NCBI RefSeq assembly: GCF_003002055.1
Contig: NZ_PVZF01000008.1
Location: 236,994-300,993, forward strand
DNA from: Kineococcus rhizosphaerae
Lineage (GTDB): Bacteria > Actinomycetota > Actinomycetes > Actinomycetales > Kineococcaceae
DNA length: 64,000 nt
Reading direction: 5' to 3'
How positions within the stretch are numbered: the stretch's first letter is position 1; every line of letters begins with the position of its first letter. The notes beneath the pieces are model-generated. The model was not told the DNA's origin and made no database searches. It worked only from the letters and a program-made list of their open reading frames with translations. The position numbers were made by a program, and so were the translations under genes. Below, piece by piece: positions 41,226 to 50,634 of the stretch.

Positions 41226-42314
41226 TCAGGCCCGGGCGGCCACCGGTGCCGGGGCGGTGGTCCCGACGGGGAAGACGTGGACGCCGGCCGGGGCCACCGA
41301 GAACCACACCCGGTCCCCGGCGCCGAGGTCGTCGGCGTCCTGCGACAGCATCGTGACGGGCACCCGCACCCCGTTCGCGTCGATCTCCGCGCGGGCGATG
41401 GGGCCGAAGAAGTCGACGCGGTCCAGCCGGCCGGTGGACGTGCCCGCCTGCGCGGCCGGGAAGACCCGCACCTTCTCGCTCATGACGAGGACCTCGACCT
41501 CGGTGCCCGCCGGGAGCTCGTGGCGGGGGTTGGGCAGGTCCAGGTCGCCGAGCACGATCCGGCTGTGGGGGCCCGCCACCTGGACGGTGCCGCGGCCGAG
41601 GGGGTGGGCACCGAGGAACTGCGCCACGAACGGGTTCTGCGGGGACCGGTAGACGGCCTCCGGGGTCGCGTTCTGCTGCACCCGTCCCTGGTCGAGCAGC
41701 AGGACCTCGTCCCCGAGGTCGATGGCCTCCTCCTGGTCGTGGGTCACCATGATCGTCGTGAGGCCCGTCTCGGCGTGGATGCGTTTGATCTCACGCTGCA
41801 TGTCGCCGCGGATCTTGCGGTCCAGGGCGGACAGGGGTTCGTCCAGCAGCAGCAGGTCGGGTTCGGTGACCAGGGCGCGCGCGAGGGCGACGCGCTGCTG
41901 CTGGCCCCCGGACAACTGCTTGGGAGAGCGGTCGCCGTACCCCTTCAGCCCGACGAGGGCCAGCATCTCCTCGGCCCGCCGGTTCGCCTCCGCGCCGCGG
42001 ACCCGCTTGGCCCTCAGGCCGTACGTGACGTTCGACCGCACGGACAGGTGGGGGAACAACGCGTAGTTCTGGAACACGAAGCCGATGTTGCGGCGCTCGA
42101 CGGGGGTGCGGGTGACGTCGCGGCCGCCGATCCTGACCGACCCGCCGTCGGGGATCTCCAGCCCGGCGACGATGCGCAGCAGGGTCGACTTCCCGGACCC
42201 CGACGAACCCAGCATGGCGCAGAAGCGGCCGTCGGGGACCTCGAGGTCGATCGGGTGCAGGGCGGTGTTGCCGTGGTACGTCTTTGAGACGCCCGAGACG
42301 CTCAACTCAGCCAT
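41226..42314 (-). CDS. ABC transporter ATP-binding protein, PotA-type
   Basis: The 362-residue ATPase has Walker A GSSGSGKST (36-44), the signature LSGGQQQR, Walker B LLLLDEPLSALDR and the switch His in MVTHDQEEAIDLGD. A C-terminal TOBE domain spans about 270-350. It resembles importers of spermidine/putrescine, iron or 2-aminoethylphosphonate. It is the last gene of a six-gene minus-strand operon with SBP, two permeases, a TIM-barrel protein and a Gfo/Idh/MocA dehydrogenase. It overlaps the permease gene by 8 bases. Confidence 0.93.
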   Translation of the reverse strand: MAELSVSGVSKTYHGNTALHPIDLEVPDGRFCAMLGSSGSGKSTLLRIVAGLEIPDGGSVRIGGRDVTRTPVERRNIGFVFQNYALFPHLSVRSNVTYGLRAKRVRGAEANRRAEEMLALVGLKGYGDRSPKQLSGGQQQRVALARALVTEPDLLLLDEPLSALDRKIRGDMQREIKRIHAETGLTTIMVTHDQEEAIDLGDEVLLLDQGRVQQNATPEAVYRSPQNPFVAQFLGAHPLGRGTVQVAGPHSRIVLGDLDLPNPRHELPAGTEVEVLVMSEKVRVFPAAQAGTSTGRLDRVDFFGPIARAEIDANGVRVPVTMLSQDADDLGAGDRVWFSVAPAGVHVFPVGTTAPAPVAARA

Positions 42315-43128
42315 CGTGGTCCTCGCTGTTCTGGGTCGAGGTGGACAGGAACCGGGCTGCGTTGCCCGACAACCAGGTGACGACCACGACGAGGGCGACG
42401 GTGGCCAGGATGACGAAGGTCGCGAGCGCGTTCACGTCGGGTTTCACGCCGAGCCGCACCATCGAGTAGATCTGCACCGGCAGGGTCGAGATCCCGATGG
42501 GCGACAGGAACAGCTGGATCGCGAAGTTGTTGAACGTCGTCAGGAACGCCAGCACGGCGCCGGCCACGATCGCGGGGCCGACGAGCGGCACCGTGACGGT
42601 GGCGAACACCCGCAGCGGCCCGGCCCCGAGGGAGCGGGCGGCCTGGGCGAGGTTCGGGTCGAGGGTGCGCAGCCGGCCGCTGACGATGAGCACGACGAAG
42701 GGCAGCGACGTCACGACCGAGGCCAGCACCAGGGAGGTCGAGCTCGACCCCAGGCCGATGCGGTCGAAGACGATGACGAAACCCGCGGCGAGCACGAGCG
42801 AGGGGACCGTCATGAGCGTCAGCAGCAGGGCGTTCACGGGGACGTTGACGAACCGGCCGCTGCGGACCAGGGCCAGGCTCAGCAGGGTTCCGACGATCGT
42901 CGCGAACAGCATCGCCTGTCCGGCCAGGTTCAGGCTCGTGACCAGGGCCTGCACCAGGCTCGTGTTCGCGGCCAGGGCCTCGTACCAGCGCAGGCTGAAC
43001 GAGAAGGGCAGCGTGCCGTAGGAGGACCGGTTCAGCGACAGGGCCATGACGCTCACCAGCGGCAGCGCCATGACGACCAGCACGAGGGCCAGGTAGGCCT
43101 TGAGGAGGCGGGGGACGGTCTGCTTCAC
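42307..43128 (-). CDS. ABC transporter permease (PotC-type)
   Basis: The 273-residue membrane protein has six predicted spans and the cytoplasmic EAA loop (AARSLGAGPLRVFATVTVPLVGPAI) that contacts the ATPase. N-terminal VVMALPLVSVMALSLNRSSYGTLPFSFSLRWYEAL is typical of PotC/YdcV-like subunits. GTG 43128 overlaps the stop of the other permease as GTGA. Confidence 0.92.
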   Translation of the reverse strand: MKQTVPRLLKAYLALVLVVMALPLVSVMALSLNRSSYGTLPFSFSLRWYEALAANTSLVQALVTSLNLAGQAMLFATIVGTLLSLALVRSGRFVNVPVNALLLTLMTVPSLVLAAGFVIVFDRIGLGSSSTSLVLASVVTSLPFVVLIVSGRLRTLDPNLAQAARSLGAGPLRVFATVTVPLVGPAIVAGAVLAFLTTFNNFAIQLFLSPIGISTLPVQIYSMVRLGVKPDVNALATFVILATVALVVVVTWLSGNAARFLSTSTQNSEDHDG

Positions 43129-44036
43129 GGTCGGGCTCCCTTCAGCTGCCCGGACAGGTGAGTGCGCTGCCAGGCCAGGGCCGCGGTGACGACCCCGACG
43201 ACGACGAGGCCGGCGAGCAGCATGACGAGGGAGAGGGCGACGGCGAACTGCTGGTTGACGCCCTGCTGCAGCTGCGCCGCGATCGTGCTGCCGTACATCT
43301 GCCCGCTGGGGCCGCCGACGATGTTCGGCTCGGCGAACGCGCCCACCGTCTGGACGAAGGTCAGCGCGAAGTTCACCCCGACCATCGAGGAGCACACCGG
43401 CCACACGACGCGGACGAACGTGCCGAACCGGCCCGAGCCAAGGGTCCGTGACGCCTCCAGGAGGTTGCCGTCGACCTGCTCGGAGGCCGAGTGCAGGACG
43501 AGCATCGCGGTGGGCAGGCTCTCCACGACCAGCACGACGAACGTCGCCGTGGGCGTGTACATCAGCGACGCCTGGGCGGAGGTGAGCCCGAGGCGGGAGA
43601 CGAGCCACATGACCGGGCCACCGGCCTGCAGCAGCACCACGAAGCCGTAGATCGTCAGCAGCTGGGAGGTGATGAAGGGGATGACCACCAGCCCCAGCAC
43701 CGTCGACCGGCGCCGCGGGGAGACGTACCGGGCCAGCGCCCACGCCGCGGGCCAGGCGATCGCGATGCTCAGCACGGTGACCGCGAAGGCCACCAGGAGG
43801 GTCTTGAGCAGCAGCGGGACGTAGGTCGAGGACCCGAGGACCTGCGTGAAGTTCGCGACCCCGACCGATCCGTCGGGCCGGGTGAACCCGATGACGAGCA
43901 GGGCCAGGACGGGCAGGGCGGCGAACAGGACCAGCAGCACGCCACCGGGGGCGAGCAGCACGGCCGTGCCGCCGACGCGCCGCACGGCGGGGGAGATCCC
44001 GCCCGCGGCGGGCCGCTCGAGGGTCGGCGCGCTCAT
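43125..44036 (-). CDS. ABC transporter permease (PotB-type)
   Basis: The 303-residue permease has about six to seven spans, starting at residue 24 after a polar N-terminus, and an EAA loop (EASRTLGSGRFGTFVRVVWPVCSS). The FTRPDGSVGVANFTQVL segment after the first span is typical of PotB-like subunits. ATG 44036 overlaps the SBP stop as TGATG. It forms a heterodimer with the PotC-type subunit. Confidence 0.92.
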   Translation of the reverse strand: MSAPTLERPAAGGISPAVRRVGGTAVLLAPGGVLLVLFAALPVLALLVIGFTRPDGSVGVANFTQVLGSSTYVPLLLKTLLVAFAVTVLSIAIAWPAAWALARYVSPRRRSTVLGLVVIPFITSQLLTIYGFVVLLQAGGPVMWLVSRLGLTSAQASLMYTPTATFVVLVVESLPTAMLVLHSASEQVDGNLLEASRTLGSGRFGTFVRVVWPVCSSMVGVNFALTFVQTVGAFAEPNIVGGPSGQMYGSTIAAQLQQGVNQQFAVALSLVMLLAGLVVVGVVTAALAWQRTHLSGQLKGARP

Positions 44037-45166
44037 CAGGAGCCGGCCTTCACCTGGGTCCAGGCGTCGGTCCACGACTGCAGGACGGCGTCGGGCTGCG
44101 GGAGCTGCAGGGCCAGTTCGGAGATCTTGTCGGGCTGGGCCTGCAGCCGCTTGAGGGTGTCGGCGTCCAGGGAACCGGCGACGGCCTCGTTGGCCGGGGC
44201 GGGTGAGGCGTCCTCGGGGGTCTCGGCCCACTTCTCCAGGAAGTCGGAGCCGGTCATGTAGTTCAGCCACTCGTAGGCCAGGTCGAGGTTCTTCGTCTTC
44301 GCCGCGACGGCCCAGTTGTCGATCCAGCCGACGGCGCCCTCCTTCGCCACGACGTAGACCAGGTCCGCCGCGCCGGGTTCACCGGAGGCGATGAGGCCAC
44401 CGATGCCGTCGGAGTTCCCGATGCCGACGACGGCCGAACCGCTGGAGACGGCCTTGGCGAGGTCGTCGGTCGAGGAGTACGTGAGCTTGGCGTTGTCCTT
44501 GAGGGCCTTCAGCGCCGGCGTCACGGTGGCCATGTCCGGCTTCTGCGGGTCCTGCCCCAGGTGCATCGCGGTGATCGGCACGAGGACGTTGGCGTCGTCG
44601 ATGAGGGCGGTGCGGCCCTTGTAGGCGGGGTCCCACAGCACGGCCAGCGAGTCGGCCGCGGGGACGACCTCCTTGCTGTTGTAGAACAGGCCGGTGCTGC
44701 CCCAGGTCCACGGGATCGCGTAGAGGGCGTCGCCCTGGCGGATCTCGGCGCGCTGGGCGAACTCGGGGTAGATGTCGGAGTAGTTCGTCAGCCTGCTCGT
44801 GTCCAGCTCGTGGAAGATGCCCTGCTCGATGCCGGCCCCCACGTACTGGATGTTCGGCAGCGCGACGTCGATCGCGCCGTCCGCCTTGGCGACCAGCTGG
44901 AGCTGGTTGGCGCTGGAGTCGATGTACTGGAACTTCAGCGTCGCCCCGGTCTTGGCCTTGAAGTCCTCGGCGACCCAGGGCAGGTCCGCGCCGTACCCCT
45001 TCCAGATGGCCACGGTGAGGGTCTTGGTCTGTGCGCTCGTGCCGCTGCTGGAGTCCAGCGAGCACGACGAGAGCGCGCCGGCTCCGGCGAGGGTCGCAGC
45101 GGAACCGGCCATCAGGCGCAGCATCGAGGCCCGGGACATCGTCGTCTGGGTCAGGGGGTTGGTCAC
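44036..45166 (-). CDS. ABC transporter substrate-binding lipoprotein (PotD/Fe-type)
   Basis: The 376-residue protein has a lipoprotein signal with lipobox ALSSC (Cys35) and an extracellular-solute-binding fold: TLTVAIWKGYGADLPWVAEDFKAKTGATLKFQYIDSS, ALYAIPWTWGSTGLFYNSK and the domain-closing DNWAVAAKTKNLDLAYEWLNYM. GTG 45166 was preferred over ATG 45181 because AAGGAGAAGG lies between them as a ribosome site. The fold class binds polyamines, thiamine, phosphonates or iron, yet the operon partners are sugar-type enzymes. Confidence 0.92.
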   Translation of the reverse strand: MTNPLTQTTMSRASMLRLMAGSAATLAGAGALSSCSLDSSSGTSAQTKTLTVAIWKGYGADLPWVAEDFKAKTGATLKFQYIDSSANQLQLVAKADGAIDVALPNIQYVGAGIEQGIFHELDTSRLTNYSDIYPEFAQRAEIRQGDALYAIPWTWGSTGLFYNSKEVVPAADSLAVLWDPAYKGRTALIDDANVLVPITAMHLGQDPQKPDMATVTPALKALKDNAKLTYSSTDDLAKAVSSGSAVVGIGNSDGIGGLIASGEPGAADLVYVVAKEGAVGWIDNWAVAAKTKNLDLAYEWLNYMTGSDFLEKWAETPEDASPAPANEAVAGSLDADTLKRLQAQPDKISELALQLPQPDAVLQSWTDAWTQVKAGS

Positions 45167-45192
45167 GGCCTTCTCCTTCATCGGGGGAGCGG

Positions 45193-46143
45193 TCAGAGGG
45201 TGGTGCGGGTGGCGTTCTGCAGGAACTCGCGGGCGCCGGTCAGCTGCCCGACGGGGTCGGCGGCGACGTCGAGCTCGAGGAGGATCCCGCCGGTGTAGTC
45301 GATGTCGCGCAGCAGGCGCGCCCAGGCGAACCAGTCCATGACGCCGTGACCGGCGGCCCGGAAGTACGGTCCGTGCTCGGCCCAGATCCCGTCGTCGATC
45401 CGCAGGTCGCCCCGCTGCGGGAAGGGGCCGCTGGCGTCCTTCCAGTGGGCGATGACGATGCGGTCGCGGTGCCGGGAGGCGACCTCGACGGGGTCGGCCC
45501 CGGACAGGAGCAGGTGCCCGGTGTCGGGGCAGAACGCGACGAGCAGCGGGTCGGTGAGGGTGAGGAACAGGTCGACGTCGCGGGCGTTCCAGAACACCGA
45601 GTGGCTCTCGGTGTGCAGGGCCGGGGTGACCCCGTGCCGCGCCGTGACGGCGCCGACCTCGTGCAGCAGGTCGACGATCGGCACCGCGGTGGCCAGGTCG
45701 ACCGGGGCCAGGCCGTGCCCGCTGGGGTGGTTGCGGCGCATGGGCAGGCCCGTGACGAGGTGCTTCGCGCCCAGGGCGGCGAGGAACTCGGCCTCGGCGT
45801 CGGCCGACTCCAGGATCGCGGCCCGGACGGCCGGGTCGGTCACGTCGGTGGCGTGCTCGACGTCGCCGAAGTAGCTGCTGACGACGCGCAGGCCGCGGCG
45901 GTCGAGCTCGGCCTTGAACGCCGGCGCCGAGCCGAAGGCGGCGAGCGCGCTCCGGCGGTCGGCGGGGGCGAACGTCATCTCGATCTCGCTGACGCCCGCG
46001 GCCTCCAGACCGTCGAAGACGCCGGTCCAGAACTTCGCGGGGTCGAGCGCGGCGGGGTCGGTGAGCGCGGCGCGGTCGGCGAGGCCCCAGAAGTCGTGGT
46101 GGAAGAAGGTGATGAGGTCGACGCCGAAGGCTCGGTCAGTCAT
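45193..46143 (-). CDS. Sugar phosphate isomerase/epimerase-like TIM-barrel protein
   Basis: The 316-residue xylose-isomerase-like TIM-barrel has LITFFHHDFWG at the N-terminus, ALHTESHSVFWN (metal-ligand Glu/His), FCPDTGHLLLSG (Asp, His), IAHWKDASG (His, Asp) and the last ligand near ILLELDVA. These are the divalent metal ligands of inosose dehydratase/epimerase-type enzymes. ATG 46143 overlaps the Gfo/Idh/MocA stop as ATGA, so the two are coupled. Together they suggest oxidation then isomerisation or dehydration of a cyclitol or sugar. Confidence 0.88.
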   Translation of the reverse strand: MTDRAFGVDLITFFHHDFWGLADRAALTDPAALDPAKFWTGVFDGLEAAGVSEIEMTFAPADRRSALAAFGSAPAFKAELDRRGLRVVSSYFGDVEHATDVTDPAVRAAILESADAEAEFLAALGAKHLVTGLPMRRNHPSGHGLAPVDLATAVPIVDLLHEVGAVTARHGVTPALHTESHSVFWNARDVDLFLTLTDPLLVAFCPDTGHLLLSGADPVEVASRHRDRIVIAHWKDASGPFPQRGDLRIDDGIWAEHGPYFRAAGHGVMDWFAWARLLRDIDYTGGILLELDVAADPVGQLTGAREFLQNATRTTL

Positions 46144-47246
46144 CGGTTCCAGGTCTCCTTGGAAGGTTCCGGGCGGGTGCAGGTGGTGGTGAGCTCACGG
46201 CGAACGCCGTCGGTGCCGAGCGCGAGGGCGTCGAGGACCTCGAGCACGTGCAGGGCGAAGTCGGCGCCCACGCGCAGCGGTGCGCCGTCGAGGGAGGCGG
46301 CGAGGTCGGCCACGCCGGGTCCGCGCAGGGGCAGGTCGTCGGCGTCGGTCCCGTCGGTGAACCCGGTGATGACGGGCGGCAGGTCGCTCCAGGCGGTGTC
46401 CTCGTGAGCGCGGAAGCGCACGACGCCGTCGTAGTGGTTGGGGTCGGGCAGGCTCAGGGTCCCGCGCGTCCCGTAGAGCTCCGCGAACGGCAGTTCGTGG
46501 TCCCAGACGTCGAAGCTGGCCATGACGGTGCCGAGGGTCCCCGAGCCGAACTCCAGGACGGCGGAGGAGTGCGTCGGGATCGTCACGTCGATCGTCTCGA
46601 CGCGACGTCCCGGCGCGGTGACGGTGCGGGTGGGGGCGCCGAGGCGGGAGGTCGCGTACACCGAGCGCACGGGGCCGAGGAGGTTCACCAGGGCGGCGAG
46701 GTGGTATGGACCCATGTCGAGCGCCGGGCCGCCACCCCGGGTGAACAGGAACGAGGGGTCGGGGTGCCAGAGCTCGGCCTTGCTGTGGGTGACGAACGCG
46801 GTCACGCCGATCACGTCGCCGACGAGCCCGTCGTCGACGGCGGCGCGGGCGGTCTGGCCGGCGGCGCCGAGGAACGTGTCGGGGGCCGAGGCGAGGATCG
46901 TGCCGGCGTCGCGGGCCGCGGCCACGAGCGGGGCCGCGGTCGCGAAGGAGGCGGTCAGCGGTTTCTCGGTGAAGACGTGCTTGCCGGTCGCGATGAGCCG
47001 GGCGATGACGTCCTCGTGCGCCAGCGGCGGGGTCAGGTTCACCAGGACCTGCACGTCGTCGCGGGCGGCGATCTCGGCGGCGGTGGCGACGAACGGGACG
47101 CCGTACCTCTCCTGCGCGGCCCGGCCCAGGCCCTCGTCGAGGTCGGTGCACCCGACCACGCGCAGGTCGTCGAAGCGGGTCAGGCCCCGGAAGTAGGCGC
47201 CGGAGATGTTGCCGCAGCCGACGATGCCGATGCCGGTCTGGTTCAC
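46140..47246 (-). CDS. Gfo/Idh/MocA-family oxidoreductase
   Basis: The 368-residue NAD(P)-dependent dehydrogenase has a Rossmann start GIVGCGNISG (7-16), the family motif HVFTEKPLT (Glu-Lys-Pro), and a catalytic-domain GGGPALDMGPYHLAALVNLLGPV containing the conserved Asp and His. It oxidises sugars, inositols or their derivatives. GTG 47246 begins the operon. Its 206-base upstream region is shared with the divergent ROK regulator. Confidence 0.93.
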   Translation of the reverse strand: MNQTGIGIVGCGNISGAYFRGLTRFDDLRVVGCTDLDEGLGRAAQERYGVPFVATAAEIAARDDVQVLVNLTPPLAHEDVIARLIATGKHVFTEKPLTASFATAAPLVAAARDAGTILASAPDTFLGAAGQTARAAVDDGLVGDVIGVTAFVTHSKAELWHPDPSFLFTRGGGPALDMGPYHLAALVNLLGPVRSVYATSRLGAPTRTVTAPGRRVETIDVTIPTHSSAVLEFGSGTLGTVMASFDVWDHELPFAELYGTRGTLSLPDPNHYDGVVRFRAHEDTAWSDLPPVITGFTDGTDADDLPLRGPGVADLAASLDGAPLRVGADFALHVLEVLDALALGTDGVRRELTTTCTRPEPSKETWNR

Positions 47247-47452
47247 GGGGGTTTCGCCTTCCTCGCGGACGGGACGCTGTTGTCGACGTCGCGGGAGCTC
47301 GTGGGGGCGTTCTCGGTGCGGCCCCGGGGGGTGCGGATCGAGTCGATCGCCGGTTGGGGCGACGTCGCTCGACGACCGTACTGCTTTGTGCGCGGTGATA
47401 GCAATACTCGACGTGTAACGGGTATGTTTCCCTGCGGAGAGGAGCTGTTCCC
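47247..47452. promoter_or_regulatory. Divergent control region of the ABC/Gfo operon and ROK gene
   Basis: This gene-free 206-base segment separates divergent genes and turns AT-richer near 47380-47430, where promoters and ROK-type operators would be expected. I cannot define a convincing dyad by eye. Confidence 0.4.
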
Positions 47453-48613
47453 ATGGACCACCTCGCGATGCGACAGCACAACGCGACGTCGACGCTCGAC
47501 GTCCTGTACCGCCGGAGCCCGGCCACGATGGCCGACCTCCAGGCCGAGCTCCGGCTGTCCCGGCGCACCCTGGAACTCATCCTCGACGACCTCATGCGGG
47601 CCGGGTGGGTGGACGAGGTCTTCCCGGCGGCGGGCGGCCCCCGCCCCAAGGGCCGTCCGGCGAGGGTCTTCGCGTTCCGCTACGACGCGGGGTCCCTGCT
47701 CGCCGTCCAGCTCGACGCCGGAGCGACCACCGTCACCCTCACCGACCTCGCGGCCGACGAGGTGCGGGTGAGCCACGAGGCCATGCCGATCGAGACCAGC
47801 CGCGAGGACCGGCTGGCCTCGCTGCGACGGCTGGTGACCGGACTGCTCGCCTCCGCGGGCGTCGACCGCTCCGACGTCCTCGCCGCCACGGTCTCGACGC
47901 CCGGGATCGTCCACGACGACGGGACGGTCGACCTGCCGTTCACGATGCCCGGCTGGACGGGTTTCTCCCTCGCCGCCGTCCTGGCCGAACACGTCGACTG
48001 CCCGGTCACGGTCGAGAACGACGCCAAGCTCGCCGCGCTCGGGGAGAAGTGGTCGCGCGAGGACGGCATCGAGAACTTCGCGTACCTGTTCTCCGACGGC
48101 GACCGCATCGGTCTGGGCCTCGTGCTCGGCGGGGAGCTCTACCGCGGCGTGGACGGCAACGCGGGGGAGATCAGCTGGGCCCCCGCGCTGGGGATCAGCC
48201 ACGTCCACAGCCCGCTGCTGCACGGCCTGCCCGACGAGTCCGGGGCCGACCACGACACCGCGGCCGCCCTCGTGGACGCCGCGCGGGCCGGCGACCCCGG
48301 GGCCCTGGCCGAGGTGGGCCGGGTGGCCCAGGCGCTCGCGCCCGCGATCACGACGTTGTCGTGGGTGCTGGCCCCCGAGGAGGTCGTCCTCGGGGGGACC
48401 CTCGGTCTCGTGCAGGACCTCCTGCTGCCGGCCCTGGACGAGGTGCTGGCCCGCAACGACCGCCCGCTCAGGACGCGGGTGGTGGGGTCCCGGTTCGGCG
48501 AGCGCGCGGTCCTGGCGGGCTGCCTGCAGATGTGCGTGGAGACGCTGCGGGCGGGTTTCGCCGAGGGGGCGGAGACCCGCCCCGGGGACCAGGTCGTCGA
48601 GCAGGAGGCGTGA
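47453..48613 (+). CDS. ROK-family transcriptional regulator
   Basis: The 386-residue protein has an N-terminal winged HTH at about 10-60 (TSTLDVLYRRSPATMADLQAELRLSRRTLELILDDLMRAGWV). A ROK sugar-kinase-like domain follows (STPGIVHDDGTVDLPFTMPGWTGF, VENDAKLAALGEKW, GLVLGGELYRGVDGNAGEISW). The canonical zinc-binding CxCGxxGC motif is missing in the region after GEISW, consistent with a regulator rather than a kinase. ATG 47453 follows GAGAGGAG. It likely senses the sugar-like substrate of the divergent operon. Confidence 0.9.
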   Translation: MDHLAMRQHNATSTLDVLYRRSPATMADLQAELRLSRRTLELILDDLMRAGWVDEVFPAAGGPRPKGRPARVFAFRYDAGSLLAVQLDAGATTVTLTDLAADEVRVSHEAMPIETSREDRLASLRRLVTGLLASAGVDRSDVLAATVSTPGIVHDDGTVDLPFTMPGWTGFSLAAVLAEHVDCPVTVENDAKLAALGEKWSREDGIENFAYLFSDGDRIGLGLVLGGELYRGVDGNAGEISWAPALGISHVHSPLLHGLPDESGADHDTAAALVDAARAGDPGALAEVGRVAQALAPAITTLSWVLAPEEVVLGGTLGLVQDLLLPALDEVLARNDRPLRTRVVGSRFGERAVLAGCLQMCVETLRAGFAEGAETRPGDQVVEQEA

Positions 48614-48643
48614 GGACGCGCACCTGCAGGGGTGTCCGGGTGC

Positions 48644-50620
48644 TCACCCCTCGGAGTGGCAGCACGCCTCCCCGCCCGCGGGTGCGGTCGTCGTCGCCGC
48701 GGCGCCGTGGGCGCGGCGCCCCGGCGCGGGGTCGGGGGTGTCCAGGGCGGGGTTCCGGTCGAAGAACCCGTCGGGCTTGAGGACGAACCCCGTCGTGTCG
48801 ACCGGCATGATCGGCCAGTCCTCCGGACGCGGGAAGTGCGTGAGGCCGAACGTGTGCCACAGCACGACGTCGGCCCCGTCGATCGGGCGGTCCTGCCGGA
48901 CCCACGTGTCGATGCCGGTGCCGCCGACGCTCTGGTTCACGTACTCACCGGCGGGGTACCTCTCGGCGTCCGAGTGCGCGGTGACCCACAGGTGCTTGGT
49001 CGTGAAGGCGGCCCGGCGGGCGATGGACGAGGCGTCGTCGGCCAGCAGCGTCGGCTGCCCCTCGGGGTGCAGGACGTACCGGACGGGTTCGCCGAGGGCG
49101 TTGAGCGAGGCGGGGTTGCCGATGGCCCACACGCGCTGGACGCGGTTGTCGGCCTCGCGGACCCCGTCGAGCTCGGTCCTCAGCCGGGTGCTCCGCCGGG
49201 TGAAGCCGTTGCCGTAGGGGTTCTCCGGGCCCATCGGTACCCGCTGGACCTCCAGCTCGTCGACGGTGTTCACGTCGCCGTCGACCTGCATGTCCAGCCG
49301 CGCGGAGAACAGGTGCTGGTGGAACGGTGCGCAGATCCCCGGGGCGATCTCGTTGCCCCACGGGTACGTGCCGCGGGCGACGTCCTTCGGGTAGGCCCCG
49401 ACGAACACGACGCCGGTGGCCTTGCACTCCAGTTCGATCGTGCCGTCGAGGTAGAGGTACCAGTAGAACCCGTAGTCGTAGTTGCCGACGGTGATGAAGA
49501 ACGACACCACGAGGCGACGCTGACGGCGCGTGGACGCACTGCCGTTGTACCCGTCGGTGTGCTTCCACAACAGGCCGGCGTCCTCCTCGTGCAGGCAGAT
49601 CGCGTTGCCGATGGTGCGCGCGTGGCCGTCGTCGTCGTGGATGACGCCGTCGAAGTACCGGATCTCGCCGAGGCAGTCGCAGCCCAGGGCCAGGGAGTTC
49701 CCCTCGCGGGACAGGGAGTACTCACCGGCGTCGAAGTAGTTCTGCCAGAAGCGGACGGGGCTGGGATCGCCGTAGGGGACGACCATCTCGGCGATGGAGG
49801 CGCGGTACACGACGGGGCGGACCCGCTCGGGCCGGCCCGGGTCGCGGAACCCGATCTGGTGCAGGACCAGACCCTCGACGAGGTTGTAGCCGATCCGGAA
49901 CCGCCAGCCCTCCCACTCCACGACGTCGCCGTCGACGGAGAAGCTGGGACCCTCGGGCTGGGTGATGCGGATCGGTCGCTGCGTGGTGCGCTCGGTCTGG
50001 GGGAGGTGGAAGTCCTGGGGCTCGCGGGGCAGGTCGTAGTCGCGACCGTCCTCGACGAGCTCGACGACCTCGCGGGTGTTGAGGTCGACGTAGGCGACGA
50101 CACCGTCGATCGGGTGGGCCCAGACGTTGTCGTCGTCGTTCAGCTGCAGGAAGGCCAGGCAGCGGGTCAGGCGGCGGCCGGTCTCGCCGGGCAGGTCGAA
50201 CGACCCGGCGGACAGGGCGGAGATGCGGACCCGGCGGTGCTCGGTGATCCCGCGGCGGGTCATGGCGGCGTTCCAGCCGGCGTGCGCCCAGAGGATCTTC
50301 TCGACGATGCCGAACTCCTCCAGCATGATCGGTGGCTGGCCCTCGGTGGCCACGTCGACGGCGCGGGTGCCGACCACCCGCCGGGAACCGAGGTCCACGA
50401 GGACCTCGGTCACGGAGTTGTCCGCGCGGTCGAGCAGGACGGTCTTGACCCGGCGTTCGACGGGGTCCCCGGCCTTCCAGGACAGTACGTCGGCCTTGGG
50501 GGGTTCGGCGAGCTGCACGACGGGGAAGCGGGTCGTCGGGGTGACGAGCCCGGCGGCGACGACGACCTCGCGGTTGCTCTCGTACTCCTCGGCGGTGAGG
50601 CGGTCGAGCGGGTGGGTCAC
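48644..50620 (-). CDS. Copper amine oxidase (phenylethylamine/tyramine oxidase type)
   Basis: The 658-residue enzyme oxidises primary amines to aldehydes with release of ammonia and hydrogen peroxide. The TPQ precursor Tyr381 lies in NYDYG, the catalytic base is Asp297 (FDAGEY), and copper ligands are His434/His436 (HQH) and His595 (THF). These positions are nearly those of Arthrobacter globiformis phenylethylamine oxidase. No signal peptide is present, so it is cytosolic. GTG 50620 has GGGAG upstream. It is last in the operon ALDH-amidohydrolase-oxidase. The tail is Ala/Cys-rich. Confidence 0.96.
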   Translation of the reverse strand: MTHPLDRLTAEEYESNREVVVAAGLVTPTTRFPVVQLAEPPKADVLSWKAGDPVERRVKTVLLDRADNSVTEVLVDLGSRRVVGTRAVDVATEGQPPIMLEEFGIVEKILWAHAGWNAAMTRRGITEHRRVRISALSAGSFDLPGETGRRLTRCLAFLQLNDDDNVWAHPIDGVVAYVDLNTREVVELVEDGRDYDLPREPQDFHLPQTERTTQRPIRITQPEGPSFSVDGDVVEWEGWRFRIGYNLVEGLVLHQIGFRDPGRPERVRPVVYRASIAEMVVPYGDPSPVRFWQNYFDAGEYSLSREGNSLALGCDCLGEIRYFDGVIHDDDGHARTIGNAICLHEEDAGLLWKHTDGYNGSASTRRQRRLVVSFFITVGNYDYGFYWYLYLDGTIELECKATGVVFVGAYPKDVARGTYPWGNEIAPGICAPFHQHLFSARLDMQVDGDVNTVDELEVQRVPMGPENPYGNGFTRRSTRLRTELDGVREADNRVQRVWAIGNPASLNALGEPVRYVLHPEGQPTLLADDASSIARRAAFTTKHLWVTAHSDAERYPAGEYVNQSVGGTGIDTWVRQDRPIDGADVVLWHTFGLTHFPRPEDWPIMPVDTTGFVLKPDGFFDRNPALDTPDPAPGRRAHGAAATTTAPAGGEACCHSEG

Positions 50621-50634
50621 GGCTGCTCCCGGGG

